From: Paenibacillus sp. N3.4
GTDB taxonomy: Bacteria; Bacillota; Bacilli; Paenibacillales; NBRC-103111
Direction of reading: 5' to 3'
Length of the DNA stretch: 58,297 bases
Assembly: GCF_008017805.1 (NCBI RefSeq)
Contig: NZ_VRTT01000046.1
Coordinates: forward strand, 1 to 58,297
Shown here: positions 19,384-30,504 of the stretch, one piece after another
How the letters are laid out: every line of letters starts with the position of its first letter
Numbering within the stretch: position 1 is the first letter of the stretch
Notes under the pieces: generated by a model
What the model saw: only the letters and a program-made list of their open reading frames with translations
Databases searched by the model: none
What the model was told of the DNA's origin: nothing
Translations under genes and position numbers: made by a program

Positions 19384-21189
19384 ATGAGATCCTATCTTTC
19401 ATCCAAATGGTATCTGGATTTGCCGATTCAAAGGAAGCTGCTGCTATGGTTCGCCCCGCTCCTTCTGATTACCATTACGATCACAGGCGTATATTCTTAT
19501 CAAGTCGCCTCAAATGAAATCGTTTCCAAAATGAGTGTGGAGCAGGTAAGCTCAGCAAGACAAGCAATCGATCATCTCGATTATATCGCTCAGGACGCAT
19601 TGGATATTTCCGATTATTTGTATTTAACCCCTGAGATTCAAGTCATGCTGAAGTCGGATTCGGCGAGCGGCAGTTACATCAATAATGATTCTATTCTTAT
19701 GATCAACCGGCTGATGGTCACGCGTCCTTATTTCCAATTTCTCACAATATACTCACCGCGCTTCGAACCGATTCAATTCAATAATAAAGGATTGTCATCG
19801 GCCATACCATTTGAAGAATATAGAGAGAAATTTGATTACGAGGGCTTCCTTACAAGAAAAAAAATTGATGAATGGAGTATTGAGGTTCCCAATCACAGCA
19901 AAAGCATCTTTTACGGAGATACGAAAAACAAGCTGCTTCTGACGAAAATATTGAAAAACGATCTTACCTTAAAACCGGAAGGCGTTCTGATACTGGGTAT
20001 CGATGAAAAGGACATCCGCCGATCCTACTCGACGCCAAATGACAAAACAACCATTATCGTTATCAATTCAGATGGATCTATCCTTTCGGATACCAACGGC
20101 TTTTGGATTGGAAAATCGATAAGAGAGCTCCCTTACTTTAATAAACCCATTGATCTTCCTGATCTAATCGACCCGACCGTCGAGAAGTCGGACTGGGTGT
20201 TCTCTCATTCGCAATCCTCCCTGACCGGTTGGCACGTACTGGTGCTCCAGCCTCGCGGGGACTTGTTGTCCCAGCTGAACCGTATTAAATGGATCACGGC
20301 CTTGATTCTTTGCGTAACCTTTCTCTTAAGTCTCATCGTATCTTGGTCTGTAGCCACCGTCATTACGAAACCGATGAAGATCATTTTATCCTCTATGAAA
20401 AAATTTCAAAAAGGAGATTTCTCCCAACAGGTGGGCATTCAAGGTAAAGATGAAATCGGGCAGCTCGGCACCGGTTACAATATTATGGTTCGCCGAATTA
20501 CCCAATTGATTGACGATGTGTATGCTTTCGAAATCAAACAGCGTCAAGCAGAACTTAAAGTGCTGCAATCGCAAATTAACCCGCATTTCCTCTATAACAC
20601 TTTGAATACGATTGCTTGGACCGCACAGAAAAATGGTGAGCATACCGTTGCGGAAATGATTTATTCGCTTTCGGGCATTTTCCAAATCAGTCTTAGTCAA
20701 GGAAGGGAGCATATTGAGCTTAAGGAAGAGATGAAGCTGGCAGAGCATTACCTCTTTCTGCAAAAAATGCGTTACAGAGAGAAGCTTTCCTACGAAATGG
20801 AACTTCATCCCGATTTGGCAACTTTCAAAATACCTAAGCTATTAATTCAGCCTTTGATCGAAAATGCGATTGTTCACGGGTTAGAACCGCTGACCGACGA
20901 TATCGGCTTTATTCAAGTCACCGTAGTTCCTTGCGGAGATCACCCAAATATGATTCAGATTGAAGTAACGGATAACGGTGTGGGCATTCCTGAAAGCAAG
21001 CTGAAGGAGATTCAGGAACAGGCTTTTGCCGAACTCCCGCATCAAACGGCCCAAAACGAAAGTTTTGCACTTCTGAACATCATGAACCGAATCCGACTAT
21101 TTTATGGAGCTGAGGCCGTTATGGATATTAATAGTGTGGAAAACTTTGGTACGAGGGTTCGTTTGCTCCTACCCCATTCTAAGAGGTGA
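19384..21189 (+). CDS. YesM-family sensor histidine kinase
   Basis: 601 residues from ATG 19384, which has GAGAAGG eight bases upstream; the upstream in-frame start at 19297 has no ribosome site. Layout: membrane segment (about 16-36), extracellular sensor region, second membrane segment (about 305-325), HAMP (about 330-380), His_kinase domain with the phospho-acceptor histidine in NPHFLYN, and HATPase with IENAIVHG and DNGVGIP boxes. It senses an extracellular or ABC-linked sugar signal and phosphorylates the AraC-type regulator encoded next. The genes overlap by four bases. Divergent from the ABC operon, its likely target. Confidence 0.92.
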   Translation: MRSYLSSKWYLDLPIQRKLLLWFAPLLLITITITGVYSYQVASNEIVSKMSVEQVSSARQAIDHLDYIAQDALDISDYLYLTPEIQVMLKSDSASGSYINNDSILMINRLMVTRPYFQFLTIYSPRFEPIQFNNKGLSSAIPFEEYREKFDYEGFLTRKKIDEWSIEVPNHSKSIFYGDTKNKLLLTKILKNDLTLKPEGVLILGIDEKDIRRSYSTPNDKTTIIVINSDGSILSDTNGFWIGKSIRELPYFNKPIDLPDLIDPTVEKSDWVFSHSQSSLTGWHVLVLQPRGDLLSQLNRIKWITALILCVTFLLSLIVSWSVATVITKPMKIILSSMKKFQKGDFSQQVGIQGKDEIGQLGTGYNIMVRRITQLIDDVYAFEIKQRQAELKVLQSQINPHFLYNTLNTIAWTAQKNGEHTVAEMIYSLSGIFQISLSQGREHIELKEEMKLAEHYLFLQKMRYREKLSYEMELHPDLATFKIPKLLIQPLIENAIVHGLEPLTDDIGFIQVTVVPCGDHPNMIQIEVTDNGVGIPESKLKEIQEQAFAELPHQTAQNESFALLNIMNRIRLFYGAEAVMDINSVENFGTRVRLLLPHSKR

Positions 21190-22829
21190 GAATGCTGCTG
21201 AATCTGCTTATTGTTGAAGACGAACTGACGACACGAGAAGGCTTATATACCATGATCGACTGGCGGTCTCTTGGTATCCAAGTGTGCGGACAAGCCAGCA
21301 ACGGTCTGGATGCATTGGATATTATTAATTCCGGCGGTGTTGATCTGCTGCTATCCGATATTCGTATGCCCATTATGGATGGCTTGCAGCTTCTAACAGA
21401 AATAAATCTTAAACAGATAGATATTCCTTCTGTGCTGCTCACCGGATATAGCGATTTTGAATACGCGCAGCGCGCACTGCGTCTGGGCGCACTTGATTAT
21501 ATCATCAAGCCATGCCCTCCAAGAGAAATAGCATCCATATTTGAGCAGGTCGTCATAAAACTGCTAGACAAAAGAAAGCAACAACATGATTGGAACGGTC
21601 TCCAATATCAATTGAAAGAAAACATACCTATTGTCAAATCCCAGACTCTGTTGGAGTGGCTTCACCATCCCAAGCGCAAGAATGAAAACCGCATTGAGCA
21701 AGTCCGCAAGTTGGGCATGTCAATTTCCGTTGAGCATACCATTGTGATCGCCATTCAGCCTGATGGCAAGCCTCTGAATGAACTTAACTACAACCGCACA
21801 GATTTGCAATTAATTCAGTTTGCTACGACGAATATTGTGCAGGAAACGCTCGAACAAAGCATTCGGCAGCCTGTTGAGGTCATCAAGGATCAGGACGGAA
21901 TTGTTGCTATATGCAGCGGCACCTTAGATCTGCTGTTGGATAAAATCATGAACGGCTTATCCCAGCTTCAGCGCAATCTTGAAAAGTATTTAAAGATTAC
22001 CGTAAGCATCGGTATCAGCAGTTCCAAAGCGAACATCGACAGCCTCGCGGATGCCTATATGGAAGCGAATTCCGCACTTCAACTGCGGTTTTACCGCGGC
22101 TTGGGGGGGATTTACTTCTACACCGAAACAGAGGCCGTACTGCTTGATCCGCCTCCAGCACAAATAGAGCCTGAGCGAATCCGGCTGGAGCCGATGATCA
22201 TCGATCATCTTCGATCCGGCCTATACGCAGAGGCACTGAATCTTACTGAACAGTGGCTCGACTATTTCCATGCAGAGCATGCCCATTCTCGAATGGAGAT
22301 CAACCTGCAGACGATCTCCTTAATTGCTCGGCTGATGCAGCTTGGCAAAGAGCAGGAGCTGGCCGCTTCCGGTTGGTCGGATAGCCTCGTAGCTATGGCA
22401 GATCAGGTTCACCGTGTGGAGACGTTCGAGGAACTGTCGGCCCTTGTCTATAAATCGATACAACAGCTGGTCGAGCTGCGCAATCCTCATAAAACCCCTC
22501 GCCGAAAAGTTCAACAGGCTGTGGAAATGATCGCTCAAGATTATAACTCTGCGGCATTGTCATTGGCAGGTGTTGCCAAAGAATTGTTCGTGTCCAGCAC
22601 GTATCTATCGACACTTTTTAAACAGGAACTAGGCATTAACTTTCTTGACTACGTCCACCAATACCGCATTGAGCGGGCAAAAGCGCTGCTGCAATCCGGA
22701 GCCCACAAAATCCAGACGATTGCCCGAGAAGTCGGTTACTTCGACGAGGCGCATTTTACAAGAACATTCAAAAAATGGACCGGGCTTTCCCCTTCTCAAT
22801 ACAAGAAGGAAGCGCTCGATCCCAAGTAA
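21186..22829 (+). CDS. YesN-family response regulator, AraC-type
   Basis: About 547 residues. N-terminal receiver (1-120) with phospho-acceptor Asp in LLLSDIRMPIMDG and conserved Lys in YIIKPCP. A central region follows, then a C-terminal double helix-turn-helix of the AraC/XylS type (about 440-545, with SSTYLSTLFKQE and EAHFTRTFKKW). It starts at GTG 21186, overlapping the kinase stop, or at ATG 21192; the sequence does not settle which. It is expected to activate the divergent ABC/glycosidase operon through the 21-bp-spaced repeats. Confidence 0.92.
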   Translation: MRMLLNLLIVEDELTTREGLYTMIDWRSLGIQVCGQASNGLDALDIINSGGVDLLLSDIRMPIMDGLQLLTEINLKQIDIPSVLLTGYSDFEYAQRALRLGALDYIIKPCPPREIASIFEQVVIKLLDKRKQQHDWNGLQYQLKENIPIVKSQTLLEWLHHPKRKNENRIEQVRKLGMSISVEHTIVIAIQPDGKPLNELNYNRTDLQLIQFATTNIVQETLEQSIRQPVEVIKDQDGIVAICSGTLDLLLDKIMNGLSQLQRNLEKYLKITVSIGISSSKANIDSLADAYMEANSALQLRFYRGLGGIYFYTETEAVLLDPPPAQIEPERIRLEPMIIDHLRSGLYAEALNLTEQWLDYFHAEHAHSRMEINLQTISLIARLMQLGKEQELAASGWSDSLVAMADQVHRVETFEELSALVYKSIQQLVELRNPHKTPRRKVQQAVEMIAQDYNSAALSLAGVAKELFVSSTYLSTLFKQELGINFLDYVHQYRIERAKALLQSGAHKIQTIAREVGYFDEAHFTRTFKKWTGLSPSQYKKEALDPK

Positions 22830-23089
22830 TATAGGTGAGCGTGGCGTATCGCTATTGCTAGAGTGTTGGGCCCGGTGATAACAGTCACCATTCTCACCAC
22901 TTATTCACAGACCACAACAAATGCAGCACGTTACATCTTCTGAAGTAAATCGGCTACCAGTTCTTTCGGAGGATACTTATAAATATCCAGTTCCAAACGT
23001 TTCACGATACTTGAACCTTACGATCTATCTCAAAAGAGTATAGGGGCTTTTTAATTACATTTCTCACATGTTTTTCATTGAAATTTTGC
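22830..23089. other. Intergenic, no feature recognised
   Basis: About 260 bases between the convergent regulator and GH31 genes. Nothing coding, no ribosome site followed by an open frame and no repeat was recognised, apart from the terminator at its right end. Confidence 0.5.
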
Positions 23090-23135
23090 AAAAAACGCAT
23101 GCTTCGGGAGTTTCCTCCAAGAGCATGCGTTTTTT
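23090..23135. terminator. Bidirectional terminator before GH31 stop
   Basis: AAAAAACGCATGCT at 23090-23103 pairs perfectly with AGCATGCGTTTTTT at 23122-23135, loop about 18 bases. The A- and T-runs at both ends suit termination of both the rightward regulator gene and the leftward GH31 gene. Confidence 0.9.
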
Positions 23136-23155
23136 CATAACCTGAACACTCTGTG

Positions 23156-26100
23156 TTAATTCAATATTTTTGTTGCAATGAATGCCAAATCGATAATATC
23201 AATTTTTCCATCATTGTTCATATCACATCGCTTAATGCTTTCCCAATCCGGACTTGAGGAGTTTTGCCGTAATTCGTGGCCATGATAGCCAAATCACCAA
23301 TCGATACTTTGCCGTCATTGTTCAAATCGCCTGGAATACCAACAGGTACCGGCGTTATTCCAATACTTTTGGAGGAGCCTAACGCTATAAACTCATTCCC
23401 GTGTTCATCCCCAAGCTTCGTACCCGTCACGGCAATTACAGCCGTCTGGGCTACGGTAAGCAGCTTTGCTTTGAAGGTAAGCTTTACCAACAGGGCATCA
23501 CCGGCAACTGCGTGACCGGCACCTTGGCTGGCAGCAATCAAGCGAAGTTTACCAGGCGTACTCTTCACCGTCTCCAAGAGGCTAAGGTGAGTGAGTAGAG
23601 ACTCCGCAGAAACGAATTCCAATAAACTCGCATCGTAATCAATTGAAATGTCCTCAGCAAATATCTGCTGCGTAACACCATTCAAACCATAAGTGATGAC
23701 AATCTGCTGTCCGACCTGAACAGTGCTGCTGCCGGTTAATACGGTAGACGAACCTTGTGGAATGACGACATGTACCACCACCGCAGCCGTTGCCTGCTTG
23801 CCACCATACGTGGCCGTAACGACGGTGTCACCTTGCGAAACTCCGAAGATCGTGCCACTTTCCACAGTTGCGAATGCCGTATTGCCTATTTGGAACATAG
23901 ATGCTGGTGTTACGTCTTGATGGGAACCATCCGAATATTGTGCGGTCACTTTCACTGCTGCGGACTGGCCTGTATTCATTTCATAGCTCGCTGCGTCAAA
24001 CCCGATCGATTGCAACGTTGGCTGCACGATTTCGTTCTTCTTAAATACGTTTAGCTCGGATGCAGAAGCGAACCCGCCGTAACCTTCAGTCGCCTCAAGT
24101 TTAATGTAAGCAGCCTGAACAGACGCGAAATTCACTTCTTTTGCCAACGCATTTCTTAGCCACGCTCCGCTTGCCACTTTCGTATACTGAACGCCATCTT
24201 GGCTGACGTATACGTTATAGGCCGTGATCGTGCCGTTACCGCTATCCGGACGCGGCAAGTATTCCAGCTTACTGATTGAGTACGTACCGCCCAAATTCAA
24301 AATAATGGATTGCGGCAGCGGATCGACTCCAAGCCATTTGATATGCCACCAGGTGCTCGGATCGCCGTCGAGTACATTGCTCGGATCATTTCCAGGTTGG
24401 AAACTGGTTGCCGTTGCCGTCATTTGGCTTTGCGGAATTTTCACTAAACCGGTTTGCCCTGTTACGGTGACATCCGCCGTTGCTTTGAAGCTGCCGTCCG
24501 CCGTAGTAACGTTAATCGTCGCCGTACCTGCGCCTTTCGGAGAGACGATGCCGTTCTCATCCACCATCACAACGCCCGGATTACTGGTGCTCCACGTAAC
24601 CGTCGTGTTCGCGGCATTCAATGGCGCTACCGTCGCTTCAAGAGCTACTGGAGCATCAAGCACATTCAAATTCAATGCGGTGTGATTCAGCGTCACGCCC
24701 GTTACAGGCGCTGTTCCGATGATGGGCAGACCCATCAGCTTCACATCTGCGATGCTCGCTTTCGCAGTTGCGTCTGGCAGCCCGGTAATTGTAATTCTTG
24801 CATAGCGGCCTTGGCTGCCGAACGTATCTTTCAGCACTTGGCCCGCTTCCGTATTGTTCATGCGGTTAAGAACCTGAACCCAGTTCGTGCTGCCCGCTTC
24901 ACGGACTTCCAGCTTGTATTTGTACACCTTGTCACTTTGCTCGAATGAGATCTCAAGTCCTTGGATCGAGTACATTTTACCTAAATCAACGCTCCATACA
25001 TGACCCGTGCCGCTATCATTGGCCGACCATCTTGTGTTCAGATTGCCATCGTTTGCGTTCCCCGCCGGGTACAATGGATCTGAGCTATCAGCCGTTGCCG
25101 GCTTCCCTTTCGCAATGTCGCCCAATGTTGGCGGTGCCTGAGGCGTTTCATACACGTCGATTTCGGATGCGGATGCGAAGTTGCCTACTGCCGCTACCGC
25201 CTCCAACTTCACATAGCGAGCATCAACAGGTGTGAATTGGACATATTTCTTGATGTTGTTGCGAACCCATGTACCTGTACTTATTTGTGTATAGTTCGTT
25301 CCGTTGGTACTTACATACAAATTATAGGTCGTAATCGTGCCATTACCCGCATCAAGCCGCGGTGCGTAACGAAATTGGCTGATATTGCGAACTTTACCGA
25401 GATCGAGAATAATCGATTGCGGAAGTTTGTCAGAGCCGTCCCATTTCGTGTGCCAGACGGAATTCTCATCGCCGTCAATTGCTTTGGACGCTTCACTGCC
25501 CGGCTGGAAGCTCAATGCCGTGGCGGTCATCTGGTTTTTCGGAATCGCTAACGGTATTAGCACCGAACCATCCCGGTACACGTTCAGTTCGGCCGCAGCC
25601 GCAAAACCGTTAACGCCAGCTGTCGCTTCCAATCTCACAAACTGCGCTTCCACCGTAGTGAAGGTCACTGTTTTTTCCAGCTTATCGGCGTTCCATGTAC
25701 CTGTGGCCACCTGCTTATAGCTGGTTCCATCCGTGCTCACATAGACCTTGTAAGCTGTAATAATACCGTCTGTGCCTAAATATTGTCTCGGCAAATATTT
25801 CAATTTATTTACAGACAGCTTCGTGCCGAGATTGAGTGTAATTGACTGCGGCAATGGTGTGCTGCCATCCAGCTTGGTGCTCCAGATCGTCTCCGGGCTG
25901 CCATCCAGTGCGTTAGCTACAGGCGTCGTCGTATCGGCGCTCGTAGCTGTCGCCACGATGTCCGCCTGCACGATTTTCGTCGGATCGTTATCTGTTTCAG
26001 GCAGCGAAATGACAGATGCGTCTGTAAGCGGCGTCGTATCCGCCACAAAACCCGCCACTTTCAATTCAATGCCTTGATTCGTCGGCATATCCGGTGTTTT

Positions 26101-28320
26101 CACATAGACGATACCGCCTTTATCCGCCGCATCGAAGTACCACCCGCTTGCAGCGTTCGTCCATTCCGTTTTGCTTGCATATTCCGTATAAGCGGAGCCG
26201 CCAACTGCAATGCTGCTCGGCTTCCCATGCATATGAATTTGGAATTGGTTTGTACGTGCTGCCAATTTGCCGTTGTAATCGCCAACGCTCGCCCCTACTT
26301 GAACTTTCAATTCGCCTGTTCCTGTTTCAGGAGCGATTGAAGTAATGAGTGTTTTCGCATATTTGCCTGTACGGTGCTCCTTCGATACCCCATCATCTTC
26401 GTACATCGTGAAGCTCGACGTTTTGTACGGATAGATGTCGTATGTGATCGGATTTGGCGGCAATTGGCCGTCATAAAGTGTCTCCGGATACATCGGGATA
26501 ATGGCTCCCGCTTTGACGAGAAGTGGCAAACGGCTCAGCGGAGCGTTGTATTCGTCAAGCATTTTGGAACCGTAATGCTCGGTTCCTGTCCAGTAGTCAA
26601 CCCATTTGCCCTTCGGCAAGTAAATGCCGTTTCTTACTTCAGCATCTTTGTACACCGGTGCAACGAGGAACGACTGACCGGACATGAATTGGTACTGTGT
26701 CTGTGTGCCTTTTGTATTTGGATCGTTCGGGAATTCGTACACCATCCCTCTGGTAAAAGGCGCGCCCGACTCATAGGATTCGTTCAAATTTGTGTAAAAA
26801 TACGGCGTCAAGCGCTGTCTAAGTTTCAAAATATCGCGATTATAGCTTGTATAGGGCTCTCCATATCGCCACGGTTGTTTATCAACGGATGCCCAACCGG
26901 ACATACTCATTAGGACCGGCGTGAATGCTTTCCACTGCAAATCACGGACATAAGTCTTGGCGCTGCCCCCGAAGATCCCATCCACGTCACCGGTCGCGTA
27001 AGTCATGCCTGACAACCCGGCGCCGATCATCGAAGGAATGTGGAAACGGATATATTCCCAGTTCCCGGACTGGTCTCCCGACCACACTGTCGAATAACGC
27101 TGCGTACCTGCCCATCCGCCAACGGACCATACGAAACCGCGATCACTGGAGTTATTCTCCACCCCTTGATGTGCCTGTTTCGTTGCGTCCAAAGCAAAGT
27201 CGTATCCTGGACCGACCCATGCTACGTCCAGCTTGTTCAGACGGGTGCCGGCTACGCCCACTTCAGTAGCGATATTCGCAAGCCCGTTCTGCGTCCACAA
27301 GCCAGTATAGAAACCTAAGTTATGAAGCTGTTGAACCGTGCTTGGAAGCTGCACATACCCGCAGCCGTAACCGTCGTTTGGCAATAGCCATCCGCCTGGC
27401 ATATCGTTGTCGCGGAATCCCTGCGCAACCTTCAGCACATCTGGCGTCGAAAGTTTGTTAGTTTTATTAGCACCAGTATTGCTTGTATTGTAGCAATCTG
27501 CATCGCCCATGCTCATGCCCCATCTCGGAATGAGCGAAGGCTTGCCCGTCAAATCCGTGTAGCCGTTCAAAATATCTTTGAACGTATCACCGTAAAAGTA
27601 ATACGCGTCAAAGCGATTCTCATTGTGCGTCAGCTGTGCAGGACTGCCGAAATCGTATGTTCCGTCTTGGAACGTGTTCCGCAGTACGCCGTAGCCTGCC
27701 GTGCTCAAATAAAACGGAGATGGATTGGACACCGTGCCGCTACCCCAGTCGCCGAAGTTTTTGGCAATCTTGATTGTCTTATCACGGTGAGAGAAAAATC
27801 CGTTCTGCATCCCTCCGCCGTAGTAGTACTCATCTACTCCTCGTGCAAGCTTTTGTGTAGTCGATGATGAGCTGTAGTTTAACGGTGACTCCTCTTCCCA
27901 GACCACTGTCGTGTTGTCGCTCTTGTACATCGCGAATTTGAGTGGGCTTTTGTAAGCACGCAGTACGAACTTGCCTGTTGTTATTTTGAAATAGCTGCTC
28001 TCTTCCGACCAATTAACAGCGACCGGACCGAAATCTTCCTTGATCACGATCGGCTCTTTAGGCGTGGATGAGCTTTTGCCAGCCAGGGCTTGGAAATTCC
28101 CGCCTACACCAAGCCAAATACGAACCATATCGTCGCGATTAAAAATAACCTTTACTTTATCGGAACCAGACGTAATCGTAAACGTCTTCTCATCGGTTTT
28201 CTCAAATTTCGTGATGTCTCCTACGGCTGCCGCATGTGTAGTTTGCCCGCCAATGAACATTAGCGCTACTACGATCACCAGGCAAAAAGCGAAGCCTAAA
28301 GCGTGTTTCAGCGTTTTCAC
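23156..28320 (-). CDS. Secreted GH31 glycosidase with four F5/8C, Big2, cohesin and dockerin modules (one frame break)
   Basis: About 1,720 residues after repair. Start GTG 28320 follows AAAGGAGAG. Signal peptide to about residue 30; GH31 catalytic part to about 700 with probable nucleophile in KLDVAWVG (about D365) and acid/base in WSGDQSG (about D416). These diverge from the classical WDxNE form and resemble GH31 transglycosylase/isomaltosyl branches. Four F5/8 type C (CBM32-like) domains (about 783-925, 927-1060, 1063-1200, 1293-1430), Big2 (about 1210-1290), an Ig-like domain, a cohesin (about 1522-1655) and a type I dockerin (DLNNDGKVSIGDL, then DMNNDGKIDIIDL). The second dockerin half is out of frame; one base added near 23252-23262 restores it and moves the stop to 23156. 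Acts outside the cell on an alpha-glucan. Substrate unknown. Confidence 0.88.
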
Positions 28321-28465
28321 TTCATACACTCTCCTTTTTCATCCTAGATCTTATTGGGTCATCCCGCCTGACAGCATAGGGTACCCATGACGGGGAGCCA
28401 CGACACGCTTCGGGAGCATGCTCCTAAAGCGTGCGTCTTCCCTCACAAACGACTAAGGTACAGCC

Positions 28466-29427
28466 TTACTCCAAAATTTTGCTTGCTACAACCGCAAGGT
28501 CGATAAGATCGATCTGACCGTCATTGTTCACATCAGCAGCCTTCACTTGCGTCCAATCCGGACTCGACGATGATTTGCCGTAATTCGCTGTAACAAAGAC
28601 AAGATCACCGATACTCACACGTCCGTCATGATTAATATCTCCGATAATGCCGACGACCACATTGACACCGACAGAGGAAATGGCGGCTGTCGTTTCTCAA
28701 TTCGATAACAATCTTCTCAGAACAACGGCCGACTCCGCCCGGGTCGCATGCTCCTGTGGAGCGAACGTGTCTTCTGTTCTGCCATTCATTAAGCCTGAGC
28801 TGATGGCATAACCTACTGATTTTTTTGCCCAATCGCTTATTGCGCTTTCAACAGTAAATTTGTTTGTAATGCCCGCTGTCATGTCCTCCACTTTAACTCC
28901 CTTAGAGTAGGCGTTCGCCCTCATCAGCATAGTTGTCATTTCCTCACGTGTAATGTTGTGCTCAGGAGCGAATTCACTTTCGGAAACCCCTTGAATCAAA
29001 CCTGCTGCATAAGCCTTCTTTACCGAGCTCTCGTACCAGGCGCCTGATGGAACATCAGCAAATGGAACTTGAACGACTGCATCTTTCAATTTCAATGCCT
29101 TGACGATCAACGTGGCGAACTGAGCTCTCGTCACATTGTCATCTGGAACAAAATGGTCGTCATTCATGCCTTCAACGATGCTTTTAGAAACCATTTGCAT
29201 AATATCAGCTTTCGCCCAGTGACCAGCTAAATCGCTAAATTTCCCTTTTCGCCCTCCACGTTCCCAATTTTGGTGTGGGCGATCGTAATTTCATTGTTCT
29301 TAATGATTGGAGATACCGAAAATCCTTTTATATTGGATTCCGCTTTCACAACTTCCAATTTGTCTGGATCGAAGATGAATTTCACCTCGTACGCATATAG
29401 ATCCTTCAAGTTTTGTCCGCAGCGCAT
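28466..29427 (-). pseudogene. Broken cohesin-SLH-dockerin gene
   Basis: Three pieces lie in a row. 29230-29427 encodes a cohesin start (NLKDLYAYEVKF, FDPDKLEVV). After a frame change, 28700-29230 encodes three SLH repeats (SDLAGHWAKADI onward). After an in-frame TGA at 28697-28699, the same frame continues as a cohesin tail and a complete dockerin (GDINHDGRVSIGDL, DVNNDGQIDLIDL) to 28466. No start codon or N-terminus remains. An orphan AAAGGAGG ribosome site at about 29533-29540 has no ATG within reach. The SLH block seems to sit inside a cohesin-dockerin tail, so the locus looks like a recombinant mosaic. A hairpin at 28404-28433 (CACGCTT/AAGCGTG) lies downstream but lacks a T-run. Confidence 0.75.
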
Positions 29428-29546
29428 TTACCAACATTTTACGTTTCAGCGGTATCCTTCCTTTCTATATCCTCCATCTGCAAGTCCCCTATCTATGCGA
29501 TCAGAAAAATGTCTATTTCGTATTGAAAAGGTTCCTCCTTTCTCTC

Positions 29547-29571
29547 GTATTGATACAATTTGTATCAATAC
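29547..29571. promoter_or_regulatory. 25-bp perfect palindrome, possible operator
   Basis: GTATTGATACAA at 29547-29558 and its reverse complement at 29560-29571 flank a single T. The size and symmetry fit a dimeric repressor site (LacI, GntR or TetR type). It lies between the end of the ABC permease gene and the orphan ribosome site of the broken SLH gene, where a promoter of that gene would be. No repressor of these families is encoded nearby. Confidence 0.55.
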
Positions 29572-29642
29572 ATACAAAAGAAGAACACAATCCATTCATT
29601 TATAGATCATGCTCATCCTTTTTAGCATTGCTATGGAAAGCC

Positions 29643-30491
29643 TCACCCTTTCAGAGCTCCAGCTGTAATCCCACCGGTAATCTGCCTTTGAAACACGATA
29701 TAGAATACGAAGATCGGCCCCATCGATACACACAGTGCTGCAAATAAGGGTCCCCATTCTGTACGATATTGCATTTCACCCTGCATCACAGCAATGGCAA
29801 CAGGAATCGTATATTTCGCAGGGTCATTGATAAGCACCAGCGCAAACACATATTCATTCCAAATGTTCAATACAGTAATGATCCCCACGGAAATTAATCC
29901 TGGTTTGGCAAGCGGAAGCATGATTCGAAAGAAGATTCCGTAATGAGAGGCCCCGTCAATCGCAGCCGATTCCTCCAATTCGCTTGGCAGTGATTTGAAG
30001 AAGCTGACCAAGACGAATACGGCAAACGGTACCGCTGAAATCGTGTAGACAAGAATAAGTCCAAGCATTTTGTTCGTCAAATGAATATCATTGAGCAAAA
30101 AGAAGAGCGGTATGATCCCAAGAAACAAAGGAATCATCTGATAAGATAGATAGGAATAGTACAGCAATCCATTCCCTCTGAAAGTGTATCTAGCGATAAC
30201 GTAGGCCGTCGTGGCCGATAAGAACACGCCTAATATCGTGCTAACGACAGTCACTACAAGGGAATTCACAAAATAATGGCCAAAGTTATACTTTTCCCAT
30301 ACATAGGAGAAGTTGGACCAAAGTAAAGGGAGTTGTGGCAGATTCCAAGGCTTGCCCAGAAAAAACTGCTGATTGTCCTTCAATGAGCTTAAAATCGTCC
30401 AGAACAACGGATAAAGCACACAAACCGTCCATATCACTAAGATCAAGTTGGCAAATATGCGAAAAGTCGGATTCATATAACCTTGCTTCAT
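29643..30491 (-). CDS. CUT1 sugar ABC transporter permease, MalG type
   Basis: 282 residues, six membrane segments, EAA loop LEESAAIDGASH near residue 180. It ends an importer unit (binding protein, MalF-type and MalG-type permease) and begins 13 bases after the MalF-type gene. Upstream AGGAGA suits the start at 30491. No ATPase in the locus. It presumably imports the oligosaccharide produced by the GH31 enzyme. Confidence 0.9.
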   Translation of the reverse strand: MKQGYMNPTFRIFANLILVIWTVCVLYPLFWTILSSLKDNQQFFLGKPWNLPQLPLLWSNFSYVWEKYNFGHYFVNSLVVTVVSTILGVFLSATTAYVIARYTFRGNGLLYYSYLSYQMIPLFLGIIPLFFLLNDIHLTNKMLGLILVYTISAVPFAVFVLVSFFKSLPSELEESAAIDGASHYGIFFRIMLPLAKPGLISVGIITVLNIWNEYVFALVLINDPAKYTIPVAIAVMQGEMQYRTEWGPLFAALCVSMGPIFVFYIVFQRQITGGITAGALKG

Positions 30492-30504
30492 AAGAAAATC
30501 TCCT

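Noticed and set aside
28404..28433. Terminator hairpin after the SLH/dockerin remnant
   Set aside because: The stem is good but neither side carries a T-run, so it is not listed as a terminator.
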